Assembly (NCBI RefSeq): GCF_010093535.1
Contig: NW_022985172.1
Span: 972,203 to 993,074, forward strand
Source of the DNA: Lindgomyces ingoldianus
Lineage: Eukaryota; Ascomycota; Dothideomycetes; Pleosporales; Lindgomycetaceae
Length of the DNA: 20,872 nt
Direction: 5' to 3'
Shown here: positions 9,716-18,239 of the stretch, one piece after another
How the letters are laid out: every line of letters starts with the position of its first letter
Position numbering within the stretch: the stretch's first letter is position 1
Notes under the pieces: model-generated
What the model was told of the DNA's origin: nothing
Databases searched by the model: none
The model's input: the letters and a program-made list of their open reading frames with translations, nothing else
Made by a program: the position numbers and the translations under genes

Positions 9716-11201
9716 AAGGAACTGTTTAACCTAAGCGCCTTATACTACTGTTGTAGGGTAAACTACAGTTAGCTGCACCTTCTAGTCCTAGTAACCTAGC
9801 CTAACAGACTGTACACCTGTTAAAAGCTAATTTCTCTTCCTCTTCTACACTCTTAACCTCCTCTACAGGCCTAGAGTTCTTTAGATACTATTTCTCTAAA
9901 GTTAAAATTATAACATTAATTACTACCTTTTAATAAAGTATAAATCTTTATACTACTTTTACTAACTAGAGAATAATTAGCGCCTTACTAGTAGGCACTA
10001 GCTAGATTCTAACTCTAAATAAAGAAGTGTTAACTAAACAGCTAAATAACATAAAGAATAAAATAATAGAACTAAAGCAACTATTAGCCTAATTAGTAAA
10101 TAATAGACTAATAATAGTAAACACTTAGATTTAAAACTTTTAACTTAAAGTATTAAATTTAAAAAATGCAGCCTAAAAAAAGCTAAGTGTAGACTTTAAA
10201 AAACATTAAAACTTACTTTTTCTAAACCTTCTACTAGAAGTGTAAAGAACCTTAAGCTGATTTTTATATAATGCTACTTTAATATGTAATATAACAAGGG
10301 CGCTTTTTAAACTTATAAGAAAATAATGTTTTAGATAGAACTTTACCTAGAAGGCCTTTTAGCTTTCTAGTTCTAACCTTCGGCAGACAGCTAGATAGAT
10401 TTTAAAACTAATAAAAAAACTTTTTTCTTAAAAATAGAAAAATTTTTTTTAGCAGTATTAATTCTTTAAGAAAGCCTTAACTGCTATTTATAGATTAGTA
10501 AATTAGAAAAAAACAGCAGTTAATAAAATAAACGCCTTATAATAAGAAAAAAAACAGTCTAACACTACACAGCCTGCTTCTACAAGTAACTAGCTATCTG
10601 TAGATAGACAGACTAAAAAGCTATAACTAGAATGTTTTACAACAGGCTAAACAACATAGTTAAAGATAAGTTTATGTATAATAAAAAGCTAAAGACTTTA
10701 GAAAAATTTATTAACTAAGTAATAACTTATAATAAAAGACATGTAAAATGTTAGAAGGAAAAGAAAACTAGTATAATAACATAAAAGTCTAAATAGACAT
10801 CTAAAAAAAGAAGGCCCTCTAATATAATAAAAAGCTAATAGACCTTAGTTATATAAAACATATATATAGTACTTCTAAGAAAAAAAGTAAGAGTCCTTTT
10901 AAAGGTAACAGACTACCTCTAAGTATGGAATAAAAAAAAATAGCTTAAAAAAAAGCCTATCTAAACTATAAAAAAGTAGGCCACTTCTATTAGAAATATC
11001 TAGACTCTAGAAACTTAAAGAATAAAAATAAGAGACTAGCTATAAAAGTTATATAAGCTAAATAAGAGCTAATATTAAAGGAAATTTATAATAAACTTAA
11101 TAAATAACTTTGCTAGAGATGTAGAGCTAATTATAAACTACTAAATTATTTTAGAAATTACTAGAAAGTAGAAGTACAAGATAACTATAAGGTCCTCTAA
11201 G
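9716..11201 (+). pseudogene. Retroelement gag relic with zinc-knuckle remnants
   Basis: No intact frame exists. A plus-strand reading shows a hydrophilic, Lys/Gln-rich stretch. At 10958-10999 lies Y-x2-Y-x4-H-x4-Y (YLNYKKVGHFY, stop, KY). This is a CCHC zinc knuckle whose three Cys codons became Tyr (TGY to TAY). A second, variant knuckle (C.RCRANY...NY) lies at about 11113-11151. An upstream region (about 10240-10400) may be capsid-like. It differs from the gag relic at 15290-15990, so it comes from another family. No polypurine tract is evident before the LTR-like element at 11202, so I do not join the two. Confidence 0.6.
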
Positions 11202-11416
11202 TGTGACGGTGCTGCTTGTCAAGCTCCGCTGCTAGTCACATGATCTCGCTAAGGGTTAATCGGGCGCGCTAGCGCCTTGGCGCTGCGCAAGCTTTTCTCT
11301 CGCGAAAACCCTTCGCCTCCTTCACTCCCCATCCTAGTTTAGCTGAAATAGAGCTGACCTACTCTACCTTACTTCCCCAGCTCTATACGGTAGTAGAGAC
11401 AGTGCTTGTCATCACA
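11202..11416 (+). mobile_element. 215-bp solo-LTR-like element, almost unmutated copy
   Basis: It starts TGTGACGG and ends CATCACA, with the same length as the copy at 7667-7881. It retains CpG and TCA/TGA sites lost from that copy, so it is close to the unmutated form. The flanks (CTAAG on the left, TTACT on the right) do not form a target duplication, so it may be a recombination product or have lost a flank. It marks the sharp border between the gag-like desert on the left and the gene island on the right. Confidence 0.8.
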
Positions 11417-11756
11417 TTACTAAGGATAACACGCAATGTGCACAAACACTACGTAAACGCGCAGCGCTTAGGCCATGGGACAGACTTTTTAGAATGACTG
11501 TACTATTCTTTCAGCGAGAGAGAGTTGGGGCGAAGTGAATCTCGGCGTGCATAAGTATCCCAATCTGACTGGTCATGGGCTAGAGACCACTTTCGGAACT
11601 AGCTGCCCCGCTTCCGAAGGTAGGATGCCAGAAAACTTACCAAGCAATTTCACTCAACAGTGAATGCTAACGCCCGCCAAACGCTTCACCCATTGCCTCA
11701 CACCTCGAATCTTTCCATTGATATTCACACGGAACATCACAATCCCCTACCATAGC
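11417..11756 (+). promoter_or_regulatory. Upstream region of the phosphorylase gene
   Basis: This is normal-composition DNA without RIP-type decay. CCAATCT occurs at about 11560, but there is no clear TATA box. A small perfect hairpin, TTCACT/AGTGAA with a 4-base loop (11649-11664), ends at an upstream in-frame ATG (11664). From that ATG the frame runs open to the chosen start at 11757 and would add 31 residues with several basic and no acidic residues. The 11664 ATG has a poor context (T at -3), so this stretch is more likely 5' leader. Confidence 0.5.
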
Positions 11757-12741
11757 ATGGCGGGCGTCGCAACCTCGTACGATTGTACGTACATACCCTT
11801 CCAACTGAGTAGGTGCGACTCACGTATAGCCAGCACCCGTCCGCATCGCAGTAATTGGTGGTACTGGTGTGCAGGCGCTCCCTGGTTTCACCCTCATCGC
11901 AAGTCTCAATGTCACGACGCCATGGGGCTCTCCTTCCTCCCCAATCTCGATCCTCCAGCACCCTTCGCCAACGACCGGCAAGCCAATCCCCATCGCTTTT
12001 CTCTCCCGGCACGGACTGCACCATGAAATTGCGCCGCACGAGATCCCCAACCGTGCCAATCTAGCCGCACTCCGATCGATCGGCGTCCGTACAATCGTTG
12101 CTTTTAGCGCCGTGGGAAGTCTGCAGGAAGAGATTCGACCCCGCGATTTCGTGGTGCCGGACCAAGTCATTGATCGTACCAAAGGAATACGCCCATTCAC
12201 ATTCTTCGAAGGCGGTATGGTCGGCCACGTCGGTTTCGGCGACCCGTTTGATGAGGGCCTCGCCAAGATCGTGAGACAGTGTGGACACTCCCTCGAAGGA
12301 GAAGGAGTCCGACTCCACGACAAGGGGCTCGTTATCTGCATGGAAGGCCCTCAGTTCAGTACCCGTGCCGAGTCCAACTTGTACCGCTCCTGGGGCGGCT
12401 CTGTCATCAACATGTCTGCCCTTCCCGAAGCGAAGCTCGCGCGCGAAGCCGAAATGGCCTACCAGATGATCTGCATGGCCACCGATTACGATTGCTGGCA
12501 TGACAGTGAGGATGTCAATGTCGAGATGGTCATGGGACATATGAAGGCGAATGCTGAGAACGCGCGGAGATTTGTAGGCGCCGTCCTAGATGAACTGAGC
12601 AAGGAGGAGCATGGGGAGCAGGTGTTGGCGAAGCATCTCGACGGGATGATGATGGGTGCTGGTAGCATCACGCATAAAGAAGGGAGGGGAAAAGAGTCTG
12701 AAGAGAAGCTGAGGTGGTTGTTTCCTGGTTATTTTGATTGA
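11757..12741 (+). CDS. MEU1: S-methyl-5'-thioadenosine phosphorylase (MTAP), two exons
   Basis: The enzyme splits methylthioadenosine, the by-product of polyamine synthesis, with phosphate into adenine and methylthioribose-1-phosphate, feeding methionine and adenine salvage. It acts in the cytosol/nucleus in other eukaryotes. Exons are 11757-11784 and 11834-12741, giving 311 residues; the human enzyme is about 283 and the yeast one longer. The start has A at -3 and G at +4. Visible family motifs: RIAVIGGTG (13-21, phosphate loop), SRHG (67-70), SAVGSL (101-106), DQVIDRT, MEGPQFSTRAES (179-190), INMSALPE (201-208) and ATDYDCW (225-231), whose Asp227 and Asp229 fit the adenine-recognition pair. 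The C-terminus LRWLFPGYFD is typical of fungal members. No catalytic residue looks lost and no RIP-type stops occur, so it is probably functional and single copy. It is the only intact gene in the window. Confidence 0.95.
11785..11833 (+). other. Intron of the phosphorylase gene (49 bp)
   Basis: The donor is GTACGT at 11785, the acceptor GCCAG ends at 11833, and a possible branch site CTCAC lies shortly before. Splicing joins phase 1 of exon 1 (after Asp9) to give Ser10 and then PVRIAVIGGTG, the normal start of the fungal enzyme. Without splicing the exon 2 frame has a TAG at 11827-11829. Among the nearby GT/AG pairs tested, this is the only one that keeps the frame. Confidence 0.85.
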
Positions 12742-12797
12742 CCACTGATGACCAAGGGGAGTTGAGGAGCTCTGATAATAGTCGGATCTTTCACTCT

Positions 12798-12816
12798 ATG
12801 GGTATCAAATACCCAT
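12798..12816. repeat. Perfect hairpin downstream of the phosphorylase gene
   Basis: ATGGGTAT (12798-12805) and ATACCCAT (12809-12816) form an 8-bp stem with a 3-base loop. It lies 57 bp after the phosphorylase stop and just beyond the stop of the minus-strand frame (12820), between two converging reading frames. No AATAAA signal was seen in the 80 bp after the gene. A role in RNA 3' end formation is possible but unproved. Confidence 0.8.
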
Positions 12817-12819
12817 CAC

Positions 12820-13063
12820 TCATGTTTGGTCCTTCTTGCCTTCACCGTGCATCCTAAGAATCCAATGCACGAAAAAATTTGAATCCTTGGCCATACCGTC
12901 TCCGCCACTTGGCAAGGTGCCCGCCATGAATCCGCAGATCTTGGCAGATCACCCCATGGAGCCCACGATGGAGGTTTGACTAGAGTCAGCCGCAAACTAA
13001 AGGCATAAGAGTTAAGCAGAGGCTCTTAGAAAGAAAGATGTAAACGAACTTACCACTGAACAT
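12820..13063 (-). CDS. Possible small spliced gene or gene fragment, minus strand, function unknown
   Basis: This is a doubtful call. On the minus strand, ATGTTCAGTG (13063-13054) is followed by a canonical donor GTAAGT (13053-13048). A consensus branch site GCTGAC (12990-12985) precedes an acceptor TCTAG ending at 12980, giving a 74-bp fungal-type intron. Downstream, a 35-residue frame (ATG 12927-12925, stop 12822-12820) encodes a Gly-, Asp- and Lys-rich peptide with SGGDGMAKDSN and ends KKDQT. The two parts are not in the same frame under this splice, and a TGA separates them. The alternative in-phase reading gives 57 residues of low likelihood. It could be the last part of a real gene, a decayed gene, or chance. 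I do not recognise a family. Confidence 0.25.
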
Positions 13064-13356
13064 AATATATCTATTACATGCGTTAATCCATGTAATGTCT
13101 TAGCATTCTCGTCGCGTCTTTTACGCCTTACTAAATACGTGAGAACCTTGACTAAGCAGCAATTTGTAACTATATAATACTAGAATAACTATTGCTTTAG
13201 ACTAATTTTAAAGTTGTACGTAAATCTTAATTAAGAAAATAACTACTCTAAGTTATAGTCTCATAAAATTGTTACAATATCTACTTACTAGTCAAGCTTC
13301 TTCAGAGCTCGGTTGTTCAGTACGCGGGCCTAGGAGAAAAAAGGGGTGATGCGGGG
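13064..13356. other. Transition from gene island to AT-rich desert
   Basis: Composition shifts gradually to AT-rich from about 13130. Some TGA, TCA and CGA sites survive (TGAGAACC, TCGTCGCG, TCTCATAA, TTCAGAG), so it is less mutated than the transposons. No gene or repeat was recognised. Confidence 0.4.
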
Positions 13357-13587
13357 TGTAGGATAGTATTTAGCATGGGTGTACTGTCCACGCAGTATAC
13401 TAAGTAGGTTTAGGAGGGGTTAGCTAATTGTAGTTTACCTCTAGCTGCTATATAAGAAGTAGAGGAAAAAATCTTTGTTTAAGATAATAAAGAAGTATAT
13501 ATAAGAGAAGATATATAATAGTATAGTGTTATTAAAAACTACTATACTACTTAGTCTATGTAAAGAGAAGACTGAATGTTAATTACA
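13357..13587 (+). repeat. LTR-like sequence, first copy (boundaries uncertain)
   Basis: It starts TGTAGGATAGTATT after a purine-rich GGGG, as does the sequence at 13877. Inside are TGCTATATAAG (TATA-like, about 13446) and AATAAAG (about 13487), in the order expected of an LTR promoter and polyadenylation signal on the plus strand. The end at TTAATTACA (13587) is a guess, and no target duplication was found. Confidence 0.4.
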
Positions 13588-13876
13588 ACCTCTCTAGTAA
13601 TAGTTAAGATTAAGACTATATACATAGGTTTGCGCGTTATGCGTGCACTGCATGCACTGCGCGCATCTTACTACAGGCAGCATTCCTCTAGAACTATTGT
13701 AGGTGGCTGTTCCGCCTGTATAGCTCTAGTCTGTGTTTGTCTAAGAATGTCACGTGGCTTCTCTTGTGCAGCTAGGAAGAAGTTCTACTACTAATTATTA
13801 TATAATCTAGCAGCTGTCTAACACTTGCTTATTGTGAGAGCACTGTGAAGCAGGAAGCATGAAGCGCAGAAGGGGG
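13588..13876. other. Intergenic DNA, no credible gene
   Basis: A 72-residue open frame (13576-13794) crosses this stretch, but it has no recognised domain, starts inside the LTR-like sequence and is short. The region contains short direct repeats of TGCACTGCA (about 13642-13660) and a GAAGCA-rich run (about 13847-13870). It ends in AGAAGGGGG, a possible polypurine tract. Confidence 0.4.
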
Positions 13877-14035
13877 TACAGGATAGTATTGATAGACGAA
13901 TCCTTAAGGAGACTCAGGGGTTCGTGAGAGGATATATATATATGTGCTAGGGCACGTGACAGGACTTCATGTGCCTAAGGCTAGGCTAAGGGCTCTCTAG
14001 GGAGAGTCTAAGGTATGTCTAAGTTAACTGTGACA
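13877..14035. repeat. LTR-like sequence, second copy, lightly mutated
   Basis: Its start TACAGGATAGTATTGATAG shares GGATAGTATT with the copy at 13357, and both are preceded by a G-rich purine run. That argues for plus orientation. The other end, GTGACA (14035), is followed by TGGCCCCCCTCTTTC. That run could be a primer-binding site in plus orientation or, read in reverse, a polypurine tract, so orientation is not settled. CpG, TCA and TGA sites survive, so it is young or escaped RIP. The proposed length is 159 bp. Confidence 0.45.
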
Positions 14036-14110
14036 TGGCCCCCCTCTTTCTACAGGTTGTCCTTAATCCTGCAATTAAATAGGTAGGATATTATAGTAAC
14101 TTATACTAGC

Positions 14111-14153
14111 CCTAGGCGGACCTGCGGTGGGGACTGTACAGGTTACGCCTAGG
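14111..14153. repeat. Imperfect GC-rich hairpin
   Basis: CCTAGGCGGACCTG (14111-14124) faces CAGGTTACGCCTAGG (14139-14153): an outer 8-bp perfect stem, an internal bulge, then 4 bp. It is unusually GC-rich for the surroundings and lies just left of the Fot1-like end fragment. Confidence 0.6.
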
Positions 14154-14228
14154 TAGTACTTATTACTAGTAACTAAACTTTAGAAAACCTTAGTTAAGAA
14201 AAACTATGTTTAGAAAAGTATAACTAGG

Positions 14229-14413
14229 TAACGTACTTGACAGGTAAGTTGCTTACACACCTAAGTCGCTTACTTTTGCTAAGACCCTACTAAACTACTC
14301 TTCCTACACTAATGCATTCCTAACAACACTACTTAGACGCGCTAAAAGAACGTTAGATACAGCTTACACTCTAAGCTTTTAAATAAGACATAAAACTCTT
14401 AAAGAAACATGCT
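14229..14413 (+). mobile_element. Fot1-like terminal fragment
   Basis: It begins TA then ACGTACTTGACAGG and matches the left arm of the fold-back at 17138 for about 180 bp. It includes the two AAGTTGCTTAC-type subterminal repeats, the second with AAGTCGCTTAC, a retained CpG. It breaks off at 14413, where the rearranged LTR begins. It is less mutated than the other copies. Confidence 0.8.
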
Positions 14414-14520
14414 TGTAACAGCACAGGTAAGATAATAGGTCTAAGTCCCCACACACTTCTATATGCCTCTAAGTGGATTCCCACCGCATTTAGACCTATT
14501 GTCTTGCCTGTGCTGTTACA
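14414..14520 (+). repeat. Rearranged gypsy LTR, 107 bp, with an inverted end
   Basis: The right part (about 14441-14520) matches the last 80 bases of the LTRs at 6981-7270 and 20401-20691. The left about 30 bases are instead an inverted copy of the LTR's own right end (TGTAACAGCACAGG against CCTGTGCTGTTACA). The whole therefore looks like a small inverted-repeat element. To its right runs the same leader as after the LTR at 20691, so it still occupies the 5' LTR position of the gypsy copy that follows. Confidence 0.75.
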
Positions 14521-15289
14521 TTATATTAGAAAACTTACTTTTGCTAGTAACAGCCTTATTAATAATATTACATTAATTGTTTATTTAACTATGTCTAACT
14601 CTAAAAAGTGTTTAATTTAGTTTAGGTTATAGTTTTTACACACTATTACATTAAATTATTTAGTTATTATAAACAGGATTCTAAAGACCTTCTATTAACT
14701 AAAGCCTTTAGGTTTAGAACCTTCTATCCTCTATAATTAGGATTGCCTTTAGAAAAGTTGTAAAAAGTGCGCTAAGGTAGAAACCTAGAGACTACTAATA
14801 ACTTATTAGAATTAGAAACAACTACTAATGCCTAACTCTTAACTACTTTTAGACCTTAGTATAAAATTAGCAACACGCTCTAGCCGCAGCTAAGGTAAGA
14901 TGCCTACTACTAGAGCTAAACAACTACTAACCTTAATAGCTAAAACCTCTTTTATTAAACCTAGAGCTAAAAACCTACTAGATTTAAAGTTAAACCCTAG
15001 TAACATAGCTCTTAAGAACTAAGTTGCTTAATTAAGAGTATAAATTAAACATCTAACTAGATTAAAAACTGTTAGTCTTAATCAACCTCTACTAACTACT
15101 AAATTACCTCTAATAATGCCTTAAATTACCTTTGCTACACTAATAGTAAGAGACTTTTTAGGCACTTTTAAGCCTTTTTAAAGCTACTTTACTAAACACA
15201 CACTTAAGATTAATTACTATTAGAGTAAGCGCGCACGCATAGCGTTAGTATAAAGACACACTGCTAGTATCGCAAAGGAATACCTAGAG

Positions 15290-15990
15290 CCTAGATACCT
15301 AGCTAAATTAAATAACTTTTAGTTTAGAAATGTTAAAAAAATAATTAAACTTTTAAAAACTTACTTTATTACTAGTAATAAAGAGATAGAGGTGTACCAG
15401 GCGTTTTAAACTTTAAGACTAAGTAAAGAAGAAGTGTTTTTTACTTTTAAAGCTTACTTTATTAGTGCTACTGTTAAAAAGTCTGCATTAAAGTTAAAAT
15501 AGTTCTTCTACTTATAAGAAAAGATACTGCCTAGCCTAAAAGTACTAAACTTAGGTTTTAAACAAACTTAGAAAAGCTTTTTTAAAATAATAGTAGCCTA
15601 CCTAATAGCTTATAACATAGAAAGAATGAATACTTTTACTATTTTAAAGTAAACTATTAACTACACTTAACACTCTAACATTAGACCTATTATAAATTAA
15701 TCTTAGAAAGTTTCTAGTAATACATCTAAGGCAGTATACTATTCTAGTGCACTCTAACCTGCACCTATGTTAGTACTCTAATCCACTCTAGCTACCTACT
15801 AACAACTTAGCTAGACACCTGCCTCTAAAAGACAAACAACTTCTAGTAACTATTATAATTATAGTAAACTAAAACATTTTACTAGCAATTATCTTATCTC
15901 TAGAGTATAAAAAATTAAAGTAGAGTAATAAAAATCTAAAAAAGAGTTTATAGATGTAAATAATAATAAGCTAAACCTTTTTTAAATAAG
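15290..15990 (+). pseudogene. Gypsy gag relic with CCHC knuckle turned to YYHY
   Basis: A capsid-like stretch (about 15290-15660; for example the remains around LKVLNLGFKQT and AYLIAYNIERMN) is followed by a Ser/Thr/Gln-rich linker. Then comes Y-x2-Y-x4-H-x4-Y at 15851-15892 (YYNYSKLKHFTSNY). This is the exact spacing of a retroviral-type zinc knuckle, with all three Cys codons changed to Tyr by G-to-A mutation. It bound element RNA in the original. Confidence 0.7.
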
Positions 15991-16059
15991 AAATAAAAAC
16001 GCTTAGAGAAACTTTTTATTCTAAGCTTAAATAAGTACTACTTAGTAAATATTAACTTG

Positions 16060-16420
16060 TTACACTTATTTAAAGGAAAATATTTCTAAGTCTCTACTAT
16101 TTTATGCTTAAAAGGTATTAGAGTTTAATTAAATTTTTTAGTTAATACTAGCGCACATGGTTTTTTATTTATAAGCTTAATAACTACTAAGTTTCTATTC
16201 TAATGCCTCTATGTCTTTATTTAATGTATAATTTTTAAAGTTATAGTTAAGGGTTTTTAAGACTAAATCTAAGTTCCTGTCTACTAGTATATCTGCTTGC
16301 ATATGTAAATTAATAGTAGAAGCATCTAAAACTGCCTCTTTATAATTATAAACTTTAGCTTATAAAATTATATTATTAGCATTAAATAGCTAAGTTGTTT
16401 TAAACTCTAACTAAATATAA
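16060..16420 (+). pseudogene. Gypsy aspartic protease relic
   Basis: LVNTSAHGFLFI (active-site codons 16144-16152) stands where the family has a D-T/S-G-A motif. Asp reads as Asn and Gly as Ser, both explained by G-to-A changes. It sits between the gag knuckle and the RT as in other gypsy elements. The following 400 bp (to about 16980) have their copy on the minus strand at 9000-9715. Confidence 0.65.
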
Positions 16421-16984
16421 AAAAAATTAGATTATATAGCCTAGTAAGTATTCTACTACTAATAAACCTTTACTGCCCTTACTTATGCAATTAAACTAGC
16501 CTATGTGTAATAAAGAAGTAGAGTTAGATATTAGACAACACAACACACTATAAGAAAAGACCTAGATTTAGTAATTATGTAGCCTAATAATCTACTATAA
16601 TAAGAGGTTTACTAAGGCTACTAAAATTATACTACTCTTCTATTAGCTATAGTCTAAAGACACTTTAATTATTTATCTATCTATCTATTAAGAAGTCTAG
16701 AATAGGTCTAAAGAACATCTGTTCCTCTACTATTACTTTTATTTTAGTAAATGCTTTTTATTTTAATATAAAAAAAATAAGTTCTTTTTAACTTTTATTT
16801 TTAAAATAAAGTGTTTAATTAAAGACAAGTAAGCTTTACTATTTAATAATAGTTATAAAACTAAAGTATTAGTAAACCTCTAATTACTATTTAAATACTA
16901 TTAGTACTAAGATGTATTTAGGTATACTACAGCTTACTAATTACTAGCACATTGCTTATACAACTACAAGATTGTTCTTATAAA

Positions 16985-17135
16985 ACCTCTTCTTAATAGT
17001 TACAGCCCTTTCTATAAACAAAACATTAAGGAACTAGAGGTAATAAAAATATGTTATAAATAGTCTAAAATATAGCTTTATTAAGCAGAGTTAAAGCCCT
17101 TTTACATCTCTTATACTTTATGTATAAAAACTAAA
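16985..17135 (+). pseudogene. Gypsy reverse transcriptase relic, 5' part
   Basis: It reads YSPFYKQNIKELEVIK, then remains of the block that ends in LFV.K, up to the TA at 17136-17137 where the fold-back element is inserted. The reading resumes at 18240. Confidence 0.75.
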
Positions 17136-17137
17136 TA

Positions 17138-18237
17138 ACGTACTTCACAGGCAAGTTGCTTACACACCTAAGTTGCTTACTTTTACTAAGACCCCACTAA
17201 ACTACCCTTCCTACACTAATGCATTCCCTATAACACTACTTAGACGCGCTAAAAGAATGTTAGATACAGCTTACACTTTAAGCTTTTAAACAAGACATAA
17301 AACTCTTAAAAAAATGTGCTGTAGCTATATATAAAGTTCTATAAAAGACAATAAATAACTATAGCGCTAGATAACCTTTATAAGCTAATTTTACAGCTAA
17401 ATTATAGAGGCTAGGCAATAAAAAGAAGCAAGTAATTATTAAGACTATACTTAAGCTATATGCGCAAGGAATTTCCCTTTAGATAGCATTTATAGCTAAT
17501 ATAGCTAATTCTTTGCGCGCTAAGCATAATCTAGGCTATGTTTACATAAACTAGCCTAGTACGTTTATAAAGTGTTATTTAGAGCTTAAAGTAACATTTA
17601 AGCGTAAGTATAACTATAAAAGAGCTTTTTATAAGAGTTCTAAAGTAATTTAGAGCAGGTTTAGCCTTGTAGAGAATATTAAAGCTAAGTATAGCATCTA
17701 GGATAATAACATGTATAACTTTAGTAAGATAGAGTTTATAATTAGCTAAATATCTCTTAACTACACTTGCGCTTAAAACTTTACTTTAAGCTTTAAATAA
17801 CACTTTACAAATGTACTAGGCTAGTTTATGTAAACATAGCCTAGATTATGCTTAGCGCATAAAGAATTAGCTATATTAGCTATAAATGCTATTTAAGAGG
17901 AAATTCCTTGCGCATATAGCTTAAGTATAGTCTTAACAATTACCTACTTTTTTTTATTGCCTAGCCTTTGTAATTTAGCTGTAGAATTAGCTTATAAAGG
18001 TTATCTAGTGCTATAGTTATTTATTATCTTTTACAGGACCTTGTATATAGCTATAGCATATTTCTTTAAGAGTTTTATGTCTTATTTAAAAGCTTAGAGC
18101 GTAAGCTGTATCTAACATTCTTTTAGCGCGTCTAAGTAGTGTTGTAGGGAATGCATTAGTGTAGGAAAAGTAGTTTAGTGGGGTCTTAGTAAAAGTAAGC
18201 AACTTAGGTGTGTAAGCAACTCGCCTGTGAAGTACGT
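17138..18237. mobile_element. Fot1-derived fold-back element, 1100 bp, complete
   Basis: It starts ACGTACTTCACAGG, ends with the inverted form GTACGT, and is flanked by TA on both sides (17136-17137, 18238-18239). It interrupts a gypsy RT relic. The two arms (about 17138-17607 and 17761-18237) are inverted copies of each other for roughly 470 bp. About 150 bp of unpaired centre encodes a piece of Fot1-like transposase (LVENIKAKYSI, then YNFSKIEFII, about 17660-17750). Each end has AAGTTGCTTAC twice (17153-17163, 17170-17180 on the left). It cannot encode a transposase and must have relied on a related element. Confidence 0.85.
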
Positions 18238-18239
18238 TA

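Noticed and set aside
1..11201. Mitochondrial or organelle DNA because of the high AT content
   Set aside because: The AT bias is confined to repeats with directional C-to-T/G-to-A decay and nuclear retrotransposon and DNA-transposon relics. No organelle genes are present.
11202..11416. Treating the 215-bp element as the 3' LTR of the gag relic on its left
   Set aside because: No polypurine tract precedes it, the gag relic is heavily mutated while the LTR is not, and no target duplication links them.
11820..12540. Open frames of 159 and 173 codons on the minus strand and several short plus frames
   Set aside because: They overlap the phosphorylase exon 2, which has clear family motifs. They are antisense or off-frame shadows of GC-rich coding DNA.
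13576..13794. 72-codon plus-strand open frame
   Set aside because: It starts within an LTR-like sequence, shows no recognisable domain and is short. The Cys- and Arg-rich end gives no family match that I can support.
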